A DNA stretch of 64,000 nt from Dehalogenimonas sp. W (GCF_037094495.1 NZ_CP146612.1:682001-746000), one strand, 5' to 3'; positions 16,943 to 25,737 are shown, numbered from the stretch's first letter. Numbers and translations are program-made. Notes: generated by a model from the letters alone, not told the origin.

Positions 16943-18373
16943 TTATTCCAATTTTTGTGTGTAACGAGTTGTATCAAAGCCGTAAACCGGGGCATTCTGG
17001 ATGTCCCACCAGGTATTACGTTCTTCCCTTAATGAAAAGCCGTCTGCGCCTCGCGGGTCATAACCAAAGGCTTTGTCCATATTGGTGAAGAAACCGTCAA
17101 AGACAGGGGTAAAGGAGGCAATCGGCTTCACCACCCAGTCATGGATACTGGCTTTATCCTTCTGAGAGAACGGGCAGGATGCTCGGCAGATACCACAGCC
17201 GAACACGCTTTCAAACCAGTAGGTGAGACAGGTTGCTCCGTTGTAATAGTAGTTCTTGATGCCCGGTTTGTTGTAAGGCCCTATGATTTCCCAATACGGT
17301 TCAGTTTCAGAACTGATAGAACCGGACGGGCAGGTCTCGGCACAAAGTTTGCAAGTACGGCAGAAACTAAACATTCCGGCATCAATTGGTTTGGTCGCCG
17401 CTAACGGCAGGTCGGTAAGGAATTTGTAAGTCCGCATCGCTGGGCCGAAATCCGGATTTAGTGTTGACAGACTCATTCGACCCATTTCTGCCATCCCGGA
17501 AAGAGCGTTGCCTCCGGCGCACTGGACAATGGCATTAGACATCATCTCAACTAATCCCTGGTAACCAATGCCGCGTAGGAATTGCTGCATCCGGTTTCCT
17601 ACCAGCGCGCCCTGGTTGTAGGCTAATGTCGTGGTGGCTGAATTAATGTTGTCGGGGGCGCGTTTTAGCATCTCCTGTGATTCCAGGATTGAGAACATGA
17701 CCACATATTTGGCCTTTTCCGGAATCACTCTTTTAGTTTCCGTTTCCTCTGCCTGGTCAACGTTTTCGAATGTATAAGCCTTGCCGTCAGCTTCATGGGA
17801 GTACACGGTTTTTCGGGTGTTCTGGTCAAGTTCAAAGACACGGACGTCCTTCGCTCCAAAAAAGCGTGCAGCGGTTTGTATCATTCGCAGGTTCTCTTCC
17901 GGATTACCCTGCCATTTCGCTGCGCCGTATTCTTCTGGTGTTGATACTATCGGGGGAGCAACGAAATGACCCTCCAACCCGTAAGCAAAACCGAAACCGG
18001 TGGCATTATTCAAGGCAACGTCGCGGAGGGTCGCGCCCGGTTTATTTTCTTTAATCCAGCTTTTTGTATTTGTATCGTTGAGCTGAGCAACCTGCATCAG
18101 CTTTTCAAAGCCGATCACTTTAATGAATGCGTCGTTGTTAAACATCGTCTCCCGGTTATCAAAATAGGGCATCTGGCTCCAGTCAACTTCGGTAGTCGGC
18201 TTGTCAACGTCTTTAACCCACCAGGCGTTCTTGAATCCGGATGCGGCGCCGCTCATTTCATCAAGATCATGAAATATCGGTCCTGCCGCAGCAGCGGCTC
18301 CCAGTCCAACACCGGCCAATCCCAGCGACCTCATGAAATCGCGTCTGCTTAAAGTCGTGTGAAACTTCCCCAT
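16943..18373 (-). CDS. rdhA: Reductive dehalogenase catalytic subunit RdhA (copy 1)
   Basis: A corrinoid and iron-sulfur terminal reductase of organohalide respiration, 476 residues. The twin-arginine signal SRRDFMRSLGLAG is at residues 9-21, followed by a hydrophobic segment and the usual PIFHDLDEM mature start. The first [4Fe-4S] motif is CRTCKLCAETCP (CX2CX2CX3CP) near residue 338. The second is a C, ten residues, then CGICRASCP. The substrate cannot be deduced. The protein is clearly diverged from the tandem pair at 55-58 kb. No rdhB membrane-anchor gene is adjacent. Upstream, a minus-strand TATAAT lies at 18488-18483; the box conserved before the other two rdhA genes is absent. Confidence 0.95.
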   Translation of the reverse strand: MGKFHTTLSRRDFMRSLGLAGVGLGAAAAAGPIFHDLDEMSGAASGFKNAWWVKDVDKPTTEVDWSQMPYFDNRETMFNNDAFIKVIGFEKLMQVAQLNDTNTKSWIKENKPGATLRDVALNNATGFGFAYGLEGHFVAPPIVSTPEEYGAAKWQGNPEENLRMIQTAARFFGAKDVRVFELDQNTRKTVYSHEADGKAYTFENVDQAEETETKRVIPEKAKYVVMFSILESQEMLKRAPDNINSATTTLAYNQGALVGNRMQQFLRGIGYQGLVEMMSNAIVQCAGGNALSGMAEMGRMSLSTLNPDFGPAMRTYKFLTDLPLAATKPIDAGMFSFCRTCKLCAETCPSGSISSETEPYWEIIGPYNKPGIKNYYYNGATCLTYWFESVFGCGICRASCPFSQKDKASIHDWVVKPIASFTPVFDGFFTNMDKAFGYDPRGADGFSLREERNTWWDIQNAPVYGFDTTRYTQKLE

Positions 18374-18594
18374 AGTTATGTTCCTTTCGTCGTTTTTTGT
18401 AAAGGTGTTATTAGGGAAACGAGATAATTTATTTCATGCCTTATCCCCCTTTGACGTTACAAGATGTTACTGAACAGGTTAGATTATACTCCCTGATTTA
18501 TAGAAATACTAGATAGTTAGCAGAAAAATATGGACAAATATTACATATTCGCTGCCAGTGGCACGGTAGAACCAAATTGTCCTACAATAAGCCC
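18374..18594. other. Divergent rdhA/dtd promoter region
   Basis: AT-rich 221 bp. On the minus strand a TATAAT at 18488-18483 suggests the rdhA promoter with a leader of about 100 bases, preceded by a small imperfect palindrome (ACTAGATAGT, near 18508-18517). On the plus strand TACAAT (18583-18588) sits seven bases before the GTG of dtd. Confidence 0.5.
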
Positions 18595-19056
18595 GTGAAA
18601 GCCTTAATCCAGCGGGTCAGCCGGGCGCAGGTAAGCGTGGATGATGAGGTCATCGGCCGCATTACCGCCGGCCTGCTGGTCTTTATCGGCATCGCCCGCG
18701 GCGACGAACCGGCGGACATTGATTACCTGGTTAATAAGCTGGTCAATCTGCGTATTTTTGCCGATGAACAGGGTAAATTTAATTTATCGATGCTTGACGT
18801 TAAAGGCGACCTGCTGCTGGTCAGCCAGTTCACCCTCATCGCCGACACCCGCAAAGGCCGACGCCCCTCTTTTACCGATGCCGCGCCGCCGGAACAGGCG
18901 GACCGTATGTTTAATGACCTGGTCGCCGAAGCAGTTAAGACCGGCCTCCGGGTGGCCACCGGCCGTTTTCAGGCGCACATGATGGTGGAACTGGTTAATG
19001 ACGGGCCGGTGACTATCATGCTGGACTCGCGTGATCGTCTGCTGCCGCGCGCCTGA
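18595..19056 (+). CDS. dtd: D-aminoacyl-tRNA deacylase
   Basis: Removes D-amino acids wrongly attached to tRNA, preventing D-residue incorporation. The 153-residue product starts MKALIQRVSRAQVSVDD in the usual family position. It contains the SQFTLIADTRKGRRPSF motif and a C-terminal Gly-Pro motif in NDGPVTIMLDS. GTG 18595 is chosen over TTG 18577 from family length and because a TACAAT -10 at 18583-18588 puts the transcription start at or next to the GTG, implying a leaderless message. Confidence 0.93.
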   Translation: MKALIQRVSRAQVSVDDEVIGRITAGLLVFIGIARGDEPADIDYLVNKLVNLRIFADEQGKFNLSMLDVKGDLLLVSQFTLIADTRKGRRPSFTDAAPPEQADRMFNDLVAEAVKTGLRVATGRFQAHMMVELVNDGPVTIMLDSRDRLLPRA

Positions 19057-19065
19057 CCGGCGCGG

Positions 19066-19094
19066 TTGAATCATCCCTTTATGCGGCGTACAAT
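19066..19094 (+). promoter_or_regulatory. Promoter of the alpha/beta hydrolase (leaderless)
   Basis: TTGAAT (19066-19071) and TACAAT (19089-19094) are 17 bp apart. The expected transcription start at about 19101-19102 coincides with ATG 19102, so the message would carry no 5' leader. Confidence 0.65.
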
Positions 19095-19101
19095 GCAACC
19101 G

Positions 19102-20028
19102 ATGTCCGACTTTAATCCCTACACATATCGCGACAGTGGTGATTTCAAGGTTGAGCCGGTGAACAGCTCCGGGGCTTTCAAGAAGTTTGAAGTCAGCTTT
19201 TCCTCTGCCTGTCCGACCGACTATCCGCAACTGGATACTGTTACCGGTGAATATTGTCTGCCTAATACTGATGACAAGCCGCCGCTGGTGCTGCTGGTTC
19301 ATGGTGTCGGCGATACCAGCACCGTCCCCTGTCGCTTGCTGGCCGGGGCGCTGACCAAGTCCGGCATCGCCAGTCTCACGCTGACCATGCCCATTCATTC
19401 CCGCCGCCTGCCGGCAGAGATGAAGCGGGATTTTTATAGTCTGTCCGCTCAGGACTGGTACAATCTTTACCGTATTTCGGTGGTTAACATCCGGCAGGCA
19501 CTGGACTGGGCGGAAAGCCGCTCGGAGCTGGATTCCCGGCACATGGGCGTCGCCGGTATCAGCTTCGGTGGTTATGTTTCGGCTATTGCTCTTGGTCTGG
19601 ATCAGCGTCTGCGTGCCGGGGCACTGCTTTTTACCGGCGGCAATCTGGAGAAACTGGCTCGGACCCGATCATCTCGCAAATACGCCCGATACGCGGTCAG
19701 CGACGAACTCTATCGCAAAAATCAAAGCCGGTATATGGCTTATGTCGCCGAGGTCGCCGCCCGCGGTTTTGAAAATGTTTCGCCGCCCCAGCTCGGTTAT
19801 CTCTTTGACCCGTACACCTTCACTCCGGAACTGAAAACGAAGCCGGTACTGATGATGAATGCTTTATGGGACGAATATTTTCCCAAAGAGGCCGTCAATG
19901 ATTTCTGGCAGGCCAGCGGCAAACCCCGTCAGGTATGGCTGCCGGCCGGCCATGCCACCGCCTGGGTCTTTTACCCCGTGATTCGCCGCCAGGTAGTGGA
20001 CATGTTCCGTAAAACGCTGCTGCGTTGA
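19102..20028 (+). CDS. Alpha/beta hydrolase
   Basis: A 308-residue hydrolase-fold protein with the oxyanion-hole segment LLVHGVGDTST, the nucleophile elbow GISFGG (Ser nucleophile), an acidic residue candidate in MNALWDEYFP and a terminal catalytic His in PAGHATAW. It resembles dienelactone-hydrolase or acetyl-xylan-esterase-like proteins, but no substrate can be named. ATG 19102 is preferred over the in-frame starts at 19066 and 19081 because those overlap the promoter. It converges on arsC with only two bases between stop codons. Confidence 0.85.
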   Translation: MSDFNPYTYRDSGDFKVEPVNSSGAFKKFEVSFSSACPTDYPQLDTVTGEYCLPNTDDKPPLVLLVHGVGDTSTVPCRLLAGALTKSGIASLTLTMPIHSRRLPAEMKRDFYSLSAQDWYNLYRISVVNIRQALDWAESRSELDSRHMGVAGISFGGYVSAIALGLDQRLRAGALLFTGGNLEKLARTRSSRKYARYAVSDELYRKNQSRYMAYVAEVAARGFENVSPPQLGYLFDPYTFTPELKTKPVLMMNALWDEYFPKEAVNDFWQASGKPRQVWLPAGHATAWVFYPVIRRQVVDMFRKTLLR

Positions 20029-20030
20029 TT

Positions 20031-20423
20031 TTAAAGCCTTTCCACCAACTCCGCCACCCGTTGCTTAATCTCGTCCCGGATTTCCCGCACCGTCGCCAGA
20101 TCCTGCCCCTTGGGGTCGGGTAGTCCCCAGTCTTCCGCCGGAGTGAAGGTGACCGGGCAGACGCCCTCGTCTTTCATACAGCCCATGGTGATCACCTTGT
20201 CCGCTGCGGCGATCATTTCCGGCGTCAGTAAACGGGGTTTCTTCCGGCTCAGGTCAAAACCGAGTTCCGCAATGGCTTCGGCGACCACCGTATTGACGTT
20301 ATCCCCCGGTGCCGTCCCGGCTGATTCAGCCGTCGCTTTGCCGCCGGCCAGGGCGTTAAAAAATTCCTCGGCCATCTGGCTGCGGCCGGAGTTGTGGATA
20401 CAGACAAAAAGCACTTTTTTCAC
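20031..20423 (-). CDS. arsC: Thioredoxin-type arsenate reductase (LMW phosphatase fold)
   Basis: Reduces arsenate to arsenite. The 130 residues carry the P-loop CIHNSGRS (CX5R) at residues 8-15 and the resolving cysteines in MGCMKDEGVCP. The EDWGLPDP segment holds the conserved Asp-Pro. It starts with GTG three bases after phoU. Its place at the end of the pst operon is sensible because arsenate enters through phosphate transporters. A tyrosine-phosphatase role is less likely given the extra cysteines. Confidence 0.92.
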   Translation of the reverse strand: MKKVLFVCIHNSGRSQMAEEFFNALAGGKATAESAGTAPGDNVNTVVAEAIAELGFDLSRKKPRLLTPEMIAAADKVITMGCMKDEGVCPVTFTPAEDWGLPDPKGQDLATVREIRDEIKQRVAELVERL

Positions 20424-20426
20424 TGC

Positions 20427-21086
20427 CTAATACTTCCCGCCGATCTCCTCCTGTTTGCCGGTGACCACAAAGACCACCCGCTCGCAGATATTGGTTACCC
20501 GGTCGGCGGAGCGTTCCAGGTTATGTCCCGCCCAGATAAGCCGGGTCGCCCGGCTGGCGGTTTTGGGATTTTCAGCCATGAACAGCAGTAATTCACGGAA
20601 TATCTGGTCATAAAGGGCGTCAATTTCATCATCGTCCTCGGTTACCTTCCGCGCCGCCGCCGCGTCCCTGGCCACAAAGGCGTCCATTGAACGCCGCAGC
20701 ATATCAGCCGTTTTCTCAGCCATCCGCGGCAGGTCTATCAGCGGTTTAAGGGGCGGTTCGTCGCCCAGCATGACGGCAATCTTGGCATTACCTGCCGCGT
20801 GGTCGCCGATGCGTTCCAGGTCAATGATGATATTGAGTACGGCCACGATGACTCTCAAGTCGCTGGCCATCGGAGCCTGAGTGGCGATCAGGTGGATACA
20901 ATCTTCCTCAATCTCAAAACGCCGGGCGTTAATCTTCTCATCCTGCTTAATGACCTTGTCGGCCAGTGCCAGGTCGCGGTTTTTCATGGCGTCCATGGAT
21001 AAGATCAATGCCTGCTCCACCATGCTGCCCATGCTTAGTACTTTATCCTGCAATTTTTTCAAACTACGTTCATAATCTGTTCTCAT
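20427..21086 (-). CDS. phoU: Phosphate signalling protein PhoU
   Basis: PhoU links the Pst transporter to the PhoR kinase and represses the Pho response when phosphate is plentiful. The 219-residue helical protein has two PhoU three-helix repeats with the metal-binding-type motifs ERIGDHAAGNA and ERSADRVTNICE. It is last but one of the pst operon and starts 11 bp after pstB behind a GGAG ribosome site. Confidence 0.95.
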   Translation of the reverse strand: MRTDYERSLKKLQDKVLSMGSMVEQALILSMDAMKNRDLALADKVIKQDEKINARRFEIEEDCIHLIATQAPMASDLRVIVAVLNIIIDLERIGDHAAGNAKIAVMLGDEPPLKPLIDLPRMAEKTADMLRRSMDAFVARDAAAARKVTEDDDEIDALYDQIFRELLLFMAENPKTASRATRLIWAGHNLERSADRVTNICERVVFVVTGKQEEIGGKY

Positions 21087-21097
21087 TAATTACTCCT

Positions 21098-21922
21098 TTA
21101 GCCGAAGCGGCCGGTAATATAATCTTCAGTGCGTTTGTCCCTGGGATTGGTGAAAATTTCGGTGGTCGGCCCATATTCCACGAGTTGCCCGGAACGTTCT
21201 TCATCCACCATGAAGAAAGCTGTCTGGTCGGAAACTCGGGCTGCCTGCTGCATGTTGTGTGTCACAATCACGATAGTATATTGGGGCGCCAGTTGCCGCA
21301 TCAAATCCTCTATCTTCAGGGTGGCGATGGGGTCCAGTGCTGAGCAAGGCTCGTCCATCAGGATAACCTCCGGCTCCACCGCCAGCACCCGGGCGATACA
21401 CAGCCGCTGCTGCTGGCCGCCGGAGATGGACAGCCCGGATTGCCCCAGCTTGTCTTTGACCTCATCCCACAGCGCTGCCCGCCGCAGGCTCTGCTCCACT
21501 ATTTCTTCCAGCACCTGCTTTTTACGGATGCCGTGTCGTCGCGGCCCGTAGGCGATATTATCAAAAATGGACATGGGGAAGGGGTTCGGCTTCTGAAACA
21601 CCATGCCGATGCGCTTCCGCAGCTCTACCACGTCAATGTTCCGGTCATAGATATTGACGCCGTCAAATTCTGCCAGTCCCTCCACCCGGGCAATCGGGAT
21701 CAGATCGTTCATCCGGTTAAATATCCGCAGCGCCGATGATTTACCGCAGCCGGAGGGCCCGATGAGCGCGGTGATGCCGCAGGATGGAATGTCCAGTGAC
21801 AAGTCTTTAATCGCCTGGAAATTGCCGTAGTACAGGTTGATGTGTTCCAGCCGGAGCTTGCCGCCCTCGCCGGGGCCGGACGTGTTTTCAGTGTCTTGGT
21901 TAATTACAGGTCTGATATCCAT
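21098..21922 (-). CDS. pstB: Phosphate ABC transporter ATPase PstB
   Basis: ATP-binding subunit of the high-affinity phosphate importer, 274 residues. Walker A is GPSGCGKSS, the Q-loop region is [14 protein letters not shown], the signature is [14 protein letters not shown], Walker B is [13 protein letters not shown] and the switch His is in IVTHNMQQA. The PFPMSI and GPRRHG segments are typical of PstB. It follows pstA by two bases. A 20-residue N-terminal extension rich in polar residues precedes the core. Confidence 0.96.
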   Translation of the reverse strand: MDIRPVINQDTENTSGPGEGGKLRLEHINLYYGNFQAIKDLSLDIPSCGITALIGPSGCGKSSALRIFNRMNDLIPIARVEGLAEFDGVNIYDRNIDVVELRKRIGMVFQKPNPFPMSIFDNIAYGPRRHGIRKKQVLEEIVEQSLRRAALWDEVKDKLGQSGLSISGGQQQRLCIARVLAVEPEVILMDEPCSALDPIATLKIEDLMRQLAPQYTIVIVTHNMQQAARVSDQTAFFMVDEERSGQLVEYGPTTEIFTNPRDKRTEDYITGRFG

Positions 21923-21924
21923 TG

Positions 21925-22791
21925 TTACCTCTTACGGGTTTTTGTTCTCACTATACTGACCAGGATGTTGAAAAACAGCACCATGGCCACCAGCACCAGC
22001 GCCACGCCCCACATCACTTCTTTGGGCATCCCGGGCACATGGGCGGAAACGGTGTACAGGTGATACGGCAGCGCCATGAATCGGTCCAGCGGTGAACCGG
22101 GCAGGCCCGGCACCAGAAAAGCAGCACCGACCACCAGTATAGGCGCTGTTTCGCCGGCGGCCCGGCTCATAGCCAAAATAGCCCCGGTCAGGATACCGGT
22201 GGAGGCTTCCGGCAGCACCGCGTGGCGGATGGTCTGCCATTTGGAGACGCCGATAGCCAGACTGCCCTCACGGTACTCCGTGGGTACGGCGTTGATGGCT
22301 TCCCGGGAGGTGGTAATGGTCATCGCCAGTGCCTGAGCGGCCAGGGTCAGGGAAGCCGCCAGAATGGACATACCGAAGTCCAGCGCCAGCACGAACACCG
22401 CCAGTCCGAACAGACCAAATACGATGCTGGGTACGCCGGCCAGGTTGATAATGGCCAGATTTATCAGCCGCGTCAGCCAGTTGTTTCGGGCGTATTCGGC
22501 CAGATAGATACCGGCCAGAACGCCGATGGGCAGGGCAAAGAGGATAGTCCCCAGCATCAGGTAGAAGGTGCCGACGATGGCCGGCAGGATACCCCCGGCC
22601 TTGCCCGCCTGGGAGGGCATCTGAGACAGGAACTCCCAGTTGATGACGCTGTAGCCCTGGATAATCATGTAAGCCAGGATGAGGATAATAGGTATCACCA
22701 CCAGCAGCGTGGCTGTCGCCAGCAGCGTCATGGCGGTGCGCTGGGTGAATATTCTGCGGTGATGGACGTGACTTTTAATATAACCGCTCAA
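21925..22791 (-). CDS. pstA: Phosphate ABC transporter permease PstA
   Basis: Inner-membrane channel subunit that pairs with PstC. The 288 residues have six predicted helices and the ABC permease EAA-type loop ([23 protein letters not shown]). It lies between pstC and pstB with gaps of one to two bases, indicating tight translational coupling. Confidence 0.95.
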   Translation of the reverse strand: MSGYIKSHVHHRRIFTQRTAMTLLATATLLVVIPIILILAYMIIQGYSVINWEFLSQMPSQAGKAGGILPAIVGTFYLMLGTILFALPIGVLAGIYLAEYARNNWLTRLINLAIINLAGVPSIVFGLFGLAVFVLALDFGMSILAASLTLAAQALAMTITTSREAINAVPTEYREGSLAIGVSKWQTIRHAVLPEASTGILTGAILAMSRAAGETAPILVVGAAFLVPGLPGSPLDRFMALPYHLYTVSAHVPGMPKEVMWGVALVLVAMVLFFNILVSIVRTKTRKR

Positions 22792-22792
22792 A

Positions 22793-23710
22793 TCAGTTCC
22801 TCGCGAATTTGCGCTTCTGGGCTTCCATGACCCGCGCCGCCGCCAGATTTACCAGGAAGGTCAGGATAAACAGGATCAGGCCGATGGCAAACAGTGACTG
22901 GTACTGCAATCCGCCCCGCACTGCGTTGCCGATACCGGACGCCACGGCCGCGGTCATTGGCATCATCGGTTCAAAGGGAGAATTGGGTACCGCCAGCGCG
23001 CCCCCGGCCACCATCAGCACCGTCATCGTTTCCCCGATGGCCCGGCCCACTCCCAGCATGACCGCGGCCGAGACTCCGGATAGCGCCGCCGGCAGACTGA
23101 CATTCCAGATAGTTTCCCATTTGGTAGCGCCCAGGCCGTAGGAAGCCTGTCGGAATTCATCCGGCACCGCCCGCAACGCGTCTTCAGAGACGGAAACAAT
23201 GATCGGCAAGCTCATCATCGCCAGCATGATGCCGGCGGTGAAACCGGTCAGGCCGGTATTCAGGTTAAACGTCGTCTGAACCCAGGGCGATAACAGCGCC
23301 AGCCCGATGAAACCCATGACCACCGAGGGGAAGCCGGACAGCAATTCCACCAGCGGTTTTACCAGGTCGCTGACCCGCCGCGGCGCCACCTCGGCCAGAT
23401 ACACCGCGGTGCCCACTCCCACCGGTACCGCCAGAATGGTGGAAACAGCCGTTACCCACAGGGTGGACACAAAGAACTGGGAGATGCCCAGCACCGGCGG
23501 TTCCGACAACGGCTGCCAGGTACTGCCGGTCAGGAAGTCCCAGGGGTTGGTCACGAACAAAGCCGGCAAACCCTGTTGCAACAGGATGAAGAAAACACCC
23601 AGCAGCACGAAGATTGCCATAAACCCGGCCAGCCGGATGCCCAGCTCAATCAGTCTTTCCGTCGGACGGCGGCGGGTATTCAGCCGGATACTGCGGGTCA
23701 TTGTTTTCAT
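22793..23710 (-). CDS. pstC: Phosphate ABC transporter permease PstC
   Basis: Second channel subunit of the phosphate importer, 305 residues, six predicted helices, and the EAA-type loop EFRQASYGLGATKWETIWN. It is preceded by the thioesterase gene rather than directly by pstS, an unusual insertion in a pst operon. The start at ATG 23710 is assumed; a second ATG three codons on (MTRSIR) is equally possible. Confidence 0.95.
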   Translation of the reverse strand: MKTMTRSIRLNTRRRPTERLIELGIRLAGFMAIFVLLGVFFILLQQGLPALFVTNPWDFLTGSTWQPLSEPPVLGISQFFVSTLWVTAVSTILAVPVGVGTAVYLAEVAPRRVSDLVKPLVELLSGFPSVVMGFIGLALLSPWVQTTFNLNTGLTGFTAGIMLAMMSLPIIVSVSEDALRAVPDEFRQASYGLGATKWETIWNVSLPAALSGVSAAVMLGVGRAIGETMTVLMVAGGALAVPNSPFEPMMPMTAAVASGIGNAVRGGLQYQSLFAIGLILFILTFLVNLAAARVMEAQKRKFARN

Positions 23711-23725
23711 CGGTTTTGCGGCCCC

Positions 23726-24130
23726 TTAACTTTCCCCGGTGCTTGCGCCGGACGGTGCAGCGTCTCCGGTGTCTTTACGCTGGATTTCCTGTTTGTGCCC
23801 GTCGCGGTCAACGGCAACGAAAGTAATTTTAGTTTCAAATAGAATGGCGTCGGGGCAACTGTGACGCCGGGTGCCGAAAACCCGGACATTATACTGCGCC
23901 GAAGTCCTTCCTATGTGGTGCCGGTTCACTTCAAAACGGATGATTTCACCGCCGGTGACCGCGTGGTGAAAGCTGACGTTGTCCAGCGCCACCGTAACGA
24001 AGCGGTTCTCGGGAAAATCCTGGGAGGCGGTGATGTAAGCGAATTCATCAATCCACTTGAGCATATTGCCGCCGAACAGAAAGCCGTCGTGGTTCAGGTG
24101 TTCCGGTAGAATCAGTTTGTAATGGTTCAT
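23726..24130 (-). CDS. Acyl-CoA thioesterase, hot-dog fold (YciA-like)
   Basis: A 134-residue hot-dog protein of the acyl-CoA thioesterase (BFIT/YciA) type. HLNHDGFLFGGNMLKWIDEFA carries the active-site Asn/Asp region, ALDNVSFHHAV the central strand and FETKITFVAVDRDG a late core strand. The last 20 residues are a polar tail. It lies inside the pst operon between pstS and pstC, on the same strand and downstream of the pstS hairpin. No link to phosphate metabolism is known; it may simply share the transcript. Confidence 0.85.
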   Translation of the reverse strand: MNHYKLILPEHLNHDGFLFGGNMLKWIDEFAYITASQDFPENRFVTVALDNVSFHHAVTGGEIIRFEVNRHHIGRTSAQYNVRVFGTRRHSCPDAILFETKITFVAVDRDGHKQEIQRKDTGDAAPSGASTGES

Positions 24131-24173
24131 GTTGTTTACCTGCTGTGTTTAAGATGACCGATTATAACACGGT

Positions 24174-24212
24174 ATACCCGCCGCCCCGGGAGGGTTTCGG
24201 GGCGGCGGGTAT
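24174..24212 (-). terminator. Strong hairpin after pstS (attenuator)
   Basis: A perfect 14-bp GC-rich stem, 24174-24187 with 24199-24212, around an 11-base loop, 17 bp after the pstS stop. No long T-run follows, so it probably stabilises the pstS message or stops only part of transcription. Excess binding protein over permease is normal for pst operons. Confidence 0.75.
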
Positions 24213-24228
24213 CGGCCGTATTGTCAGG

Positions 24229-25146
24229 TTAGCTCAGGGCAACGAACCCCTGCTCTTCTACTATTTGCTGTCCTGCGGCGGACAAGGCGAAGTCAATGAA
24301 GGCTTTGATGATGCCGGTAGGAGTACCGTTGGTGTAGAAGTAGAGGTACCGGGCAATCGGATAGCTGCTGTCTTTGGCCGCGGCTACGGAGGGCAGTACC
24401 GCCGGGGCGTCGGCCGTGGCTTTGATGCCCACGGCTTTGACCGAGTTATTCAGGTATCCCAGTCCGGCGTAGAAAATGGCGTTGGCGTTCTGGGCCACCT
24501 GAGTGATACCTACTTCGGTGGACGGCAGCAGTTGGACAGCCGGAGCGTACTGGATACTGGTGTCCTTCTTGCCGGCCAGTATCAATTGCACCACTTCTTC
24601 CAGGAAGTAGGCGTAGGTGCCGGAGTTGGTATCGCGGGACAGAACCACTATCTGAGCGTTATTGCCGCCCACCTGGCTCCAGTTGGTGATTTTTCCGGAG
24701 TAAATGTCGGAGAGTTGTTCTATGGTTAATTCACTGACCGGGTTGGCCGGGTTGACCACCACCGACAGGGCGTCCAGGGCAACCTTGGTTTCCACCACGG
24801 TCAGGCCGGCGGCCGTCGCCTGGTCTTTCTCAGATTGTTTCATCGGCCGGGATGACTGGGCAATGTCGGTGGACTTGTTGATAAAGGCGGCGATACCGGC
24901 GCCCGACCCGGGGCCGGATACGGCAATGCTGACGTTCTTGTGCAGTTTCATGAATTCTTCGGCCCAGATAGAGGAAATCGGGGTAACCGTGTTGGAACCG
25001 GTGACATCAATAAAACCGGACAATGTGTCGGTGGTGCCGGTCGGTTCGGGATCATCCCCGTTGTTGCAGCCGGTCACTACCAGTGACAGCGCCAGTATCA
25101 GGGTCAGCGGCAGGGTGAGCCATTTCAGTACCTTTTTAGATTTCAA
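24229..25146 (-). CDS. pstS: Phosphate-binding lipoprotein PstS
   Basis: Extracytoplasmic phosphate receptor of the Pst importer, 305 residues. A lipoprotein signal ends at the lipobox VVTGC (Cys about 27). The mature domain has the PstS phosphate-binding segments TGSNTVTPI, SGPGSGAGIAAF, SSRPMKQSE and SRDTNSGTYAYF. The start is TTG 25146 with an AGGAGA ribosome site. It is the second gene of the operon, after mgsA. Confidence 0.95.
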   Translation of the reverse strand: MKSKKVLKWLTLPLTLILALSLVVTGCNNGDDPEPTGTTDTLSGFIDVTGSNTVTPISSIWAEEFMKLHKNVSIAVSGPGSGAGIAAFINKSTDIAQSSRPMKQSEKDQATAAGLTVVETKVALDALSVVVNPANPVSELTIEQLSDIYSGKITNWSQVGGNNAQIVVLSRDTNSGTYAYFLEEVVQLILAGKKDTSIQYAPAVQLLPSTEVGITQVAQNANAIFYAGLGYLNNSVKAVGIKATADAPAVLPSVAAAKDSSYPIARYLYFYTNGTPTGIIKAFIDFALSAAGQQIVEEQGFVALS

Positions 25147-25183
25147 TGTTATCTCCTTTTTTTATTTAGGGTATCCTATATTT

Positions 25184-25657
25184 CTACAGAGCCGAAACGA
25201 CTCCGGTTAAAAAACGCGACCGTACCGAGGCCTCGTCAATAATGGCTGCGTGTTCAAAAATGAGGTGTAACACGGCTTCGGCGGTCGTCACATTCGTCGC
25301 CAGCGGGACATTATGGACGTCGCAAACCCGCAGCAGAGCGGTGACATCGGGTTCATGCGGCTGGACGGTCAGGGGATCGCGCAGGAAGATAACTGCCTTA
25401 ACCACGCCGGAGGCCACCAGGGAACCGATCTGCTGGTCGCCGCCCATCGGGCCGCTCTGCATCAGGGTGACCGTCAGGTCGGTACGGGCCTGAATAAGCA
25501 TGCCGGTGGAACGGGTAGCCACCAGCGGCAGGGACGCCAGTTTTTCCCGGTGGTTTTTGACCAGGGACAGCATTTCCTCTTTTTTGTTGTCGTGGGCGAT
25601 CAGCGCCAGCGTGATACGGTTCAATTCGTCTCCTTGAGCCTTGTTACTTTTATTCAT
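25184..25657 (-). CDS. mgsA: Methylglyoxal synthase
   Basis: Converts dihydroxyacetone phosphate to methylglyoxal and releases phosphate. The 157 residues contain the family segments ALIAHDNKKEEM, ARSTGMLIQ-type substrate loop (TRSTGMLI), QSGPMGGDQQIG with the catalytic Asp, and PHEPDVTALLRVCDVHNVPLATN. It is the first gene of the pst operon, immediately downstream of the four-repeat Pho box. An internal AGGAG-TTG pair could give a slightly shorter protein. Known enzymes of this family are inhibited by phosphate, so induction under phosphate limitation is biochemically coherent. Confidence 0.92.
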   Translation of the reverse strand: MNKSNKAQGDELNRITLALIAHDNKKEEMLSLVKNHREKLASLPLVATRSTGMLIQARTDLTVTLMQSGPMGGDQQIGSLVASGVVKAVIFLRDPLTVQPHEPDVTALLRVCDVHNVPLATNVTTAEAVLHLIFEHAAIIDEASVRSRFLTGVVSAL

Positions 25658-25668
25658 CTGATAATCCC

Positions 25669-25724
25669 AGTATAAAGGCCCCGCTTTAACGCGCTGTTAA
25701 GGCCATGTTAAGGTTTTGTTAAAG
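25669..25724 (-). promoter_or_regulatory. Pho box and promoter of the mgsA-pst operon
   Basis: On the minus strand four 7-bp units (CTTTAAC, CCTTAAC, CCTTAAC, CGTTAAA) begin at 25724, 25713, 25702 and 25691, an exact 11-bp period. The last ends 10 bp before a TATACT -10 box (25674-25669). Direct repeats spaced by 11 bp, 10 bp from the -10 and without a -35, is the PhoB/PhoP-type activation layout; TTAAC cores resemble Gram-positive Pho boxes. The start point expected near 25662 is about five bases before the mgsA ATG. Confidence 0.85.
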
Positions 25725-25737
25725 ATTCCGGATAAAC

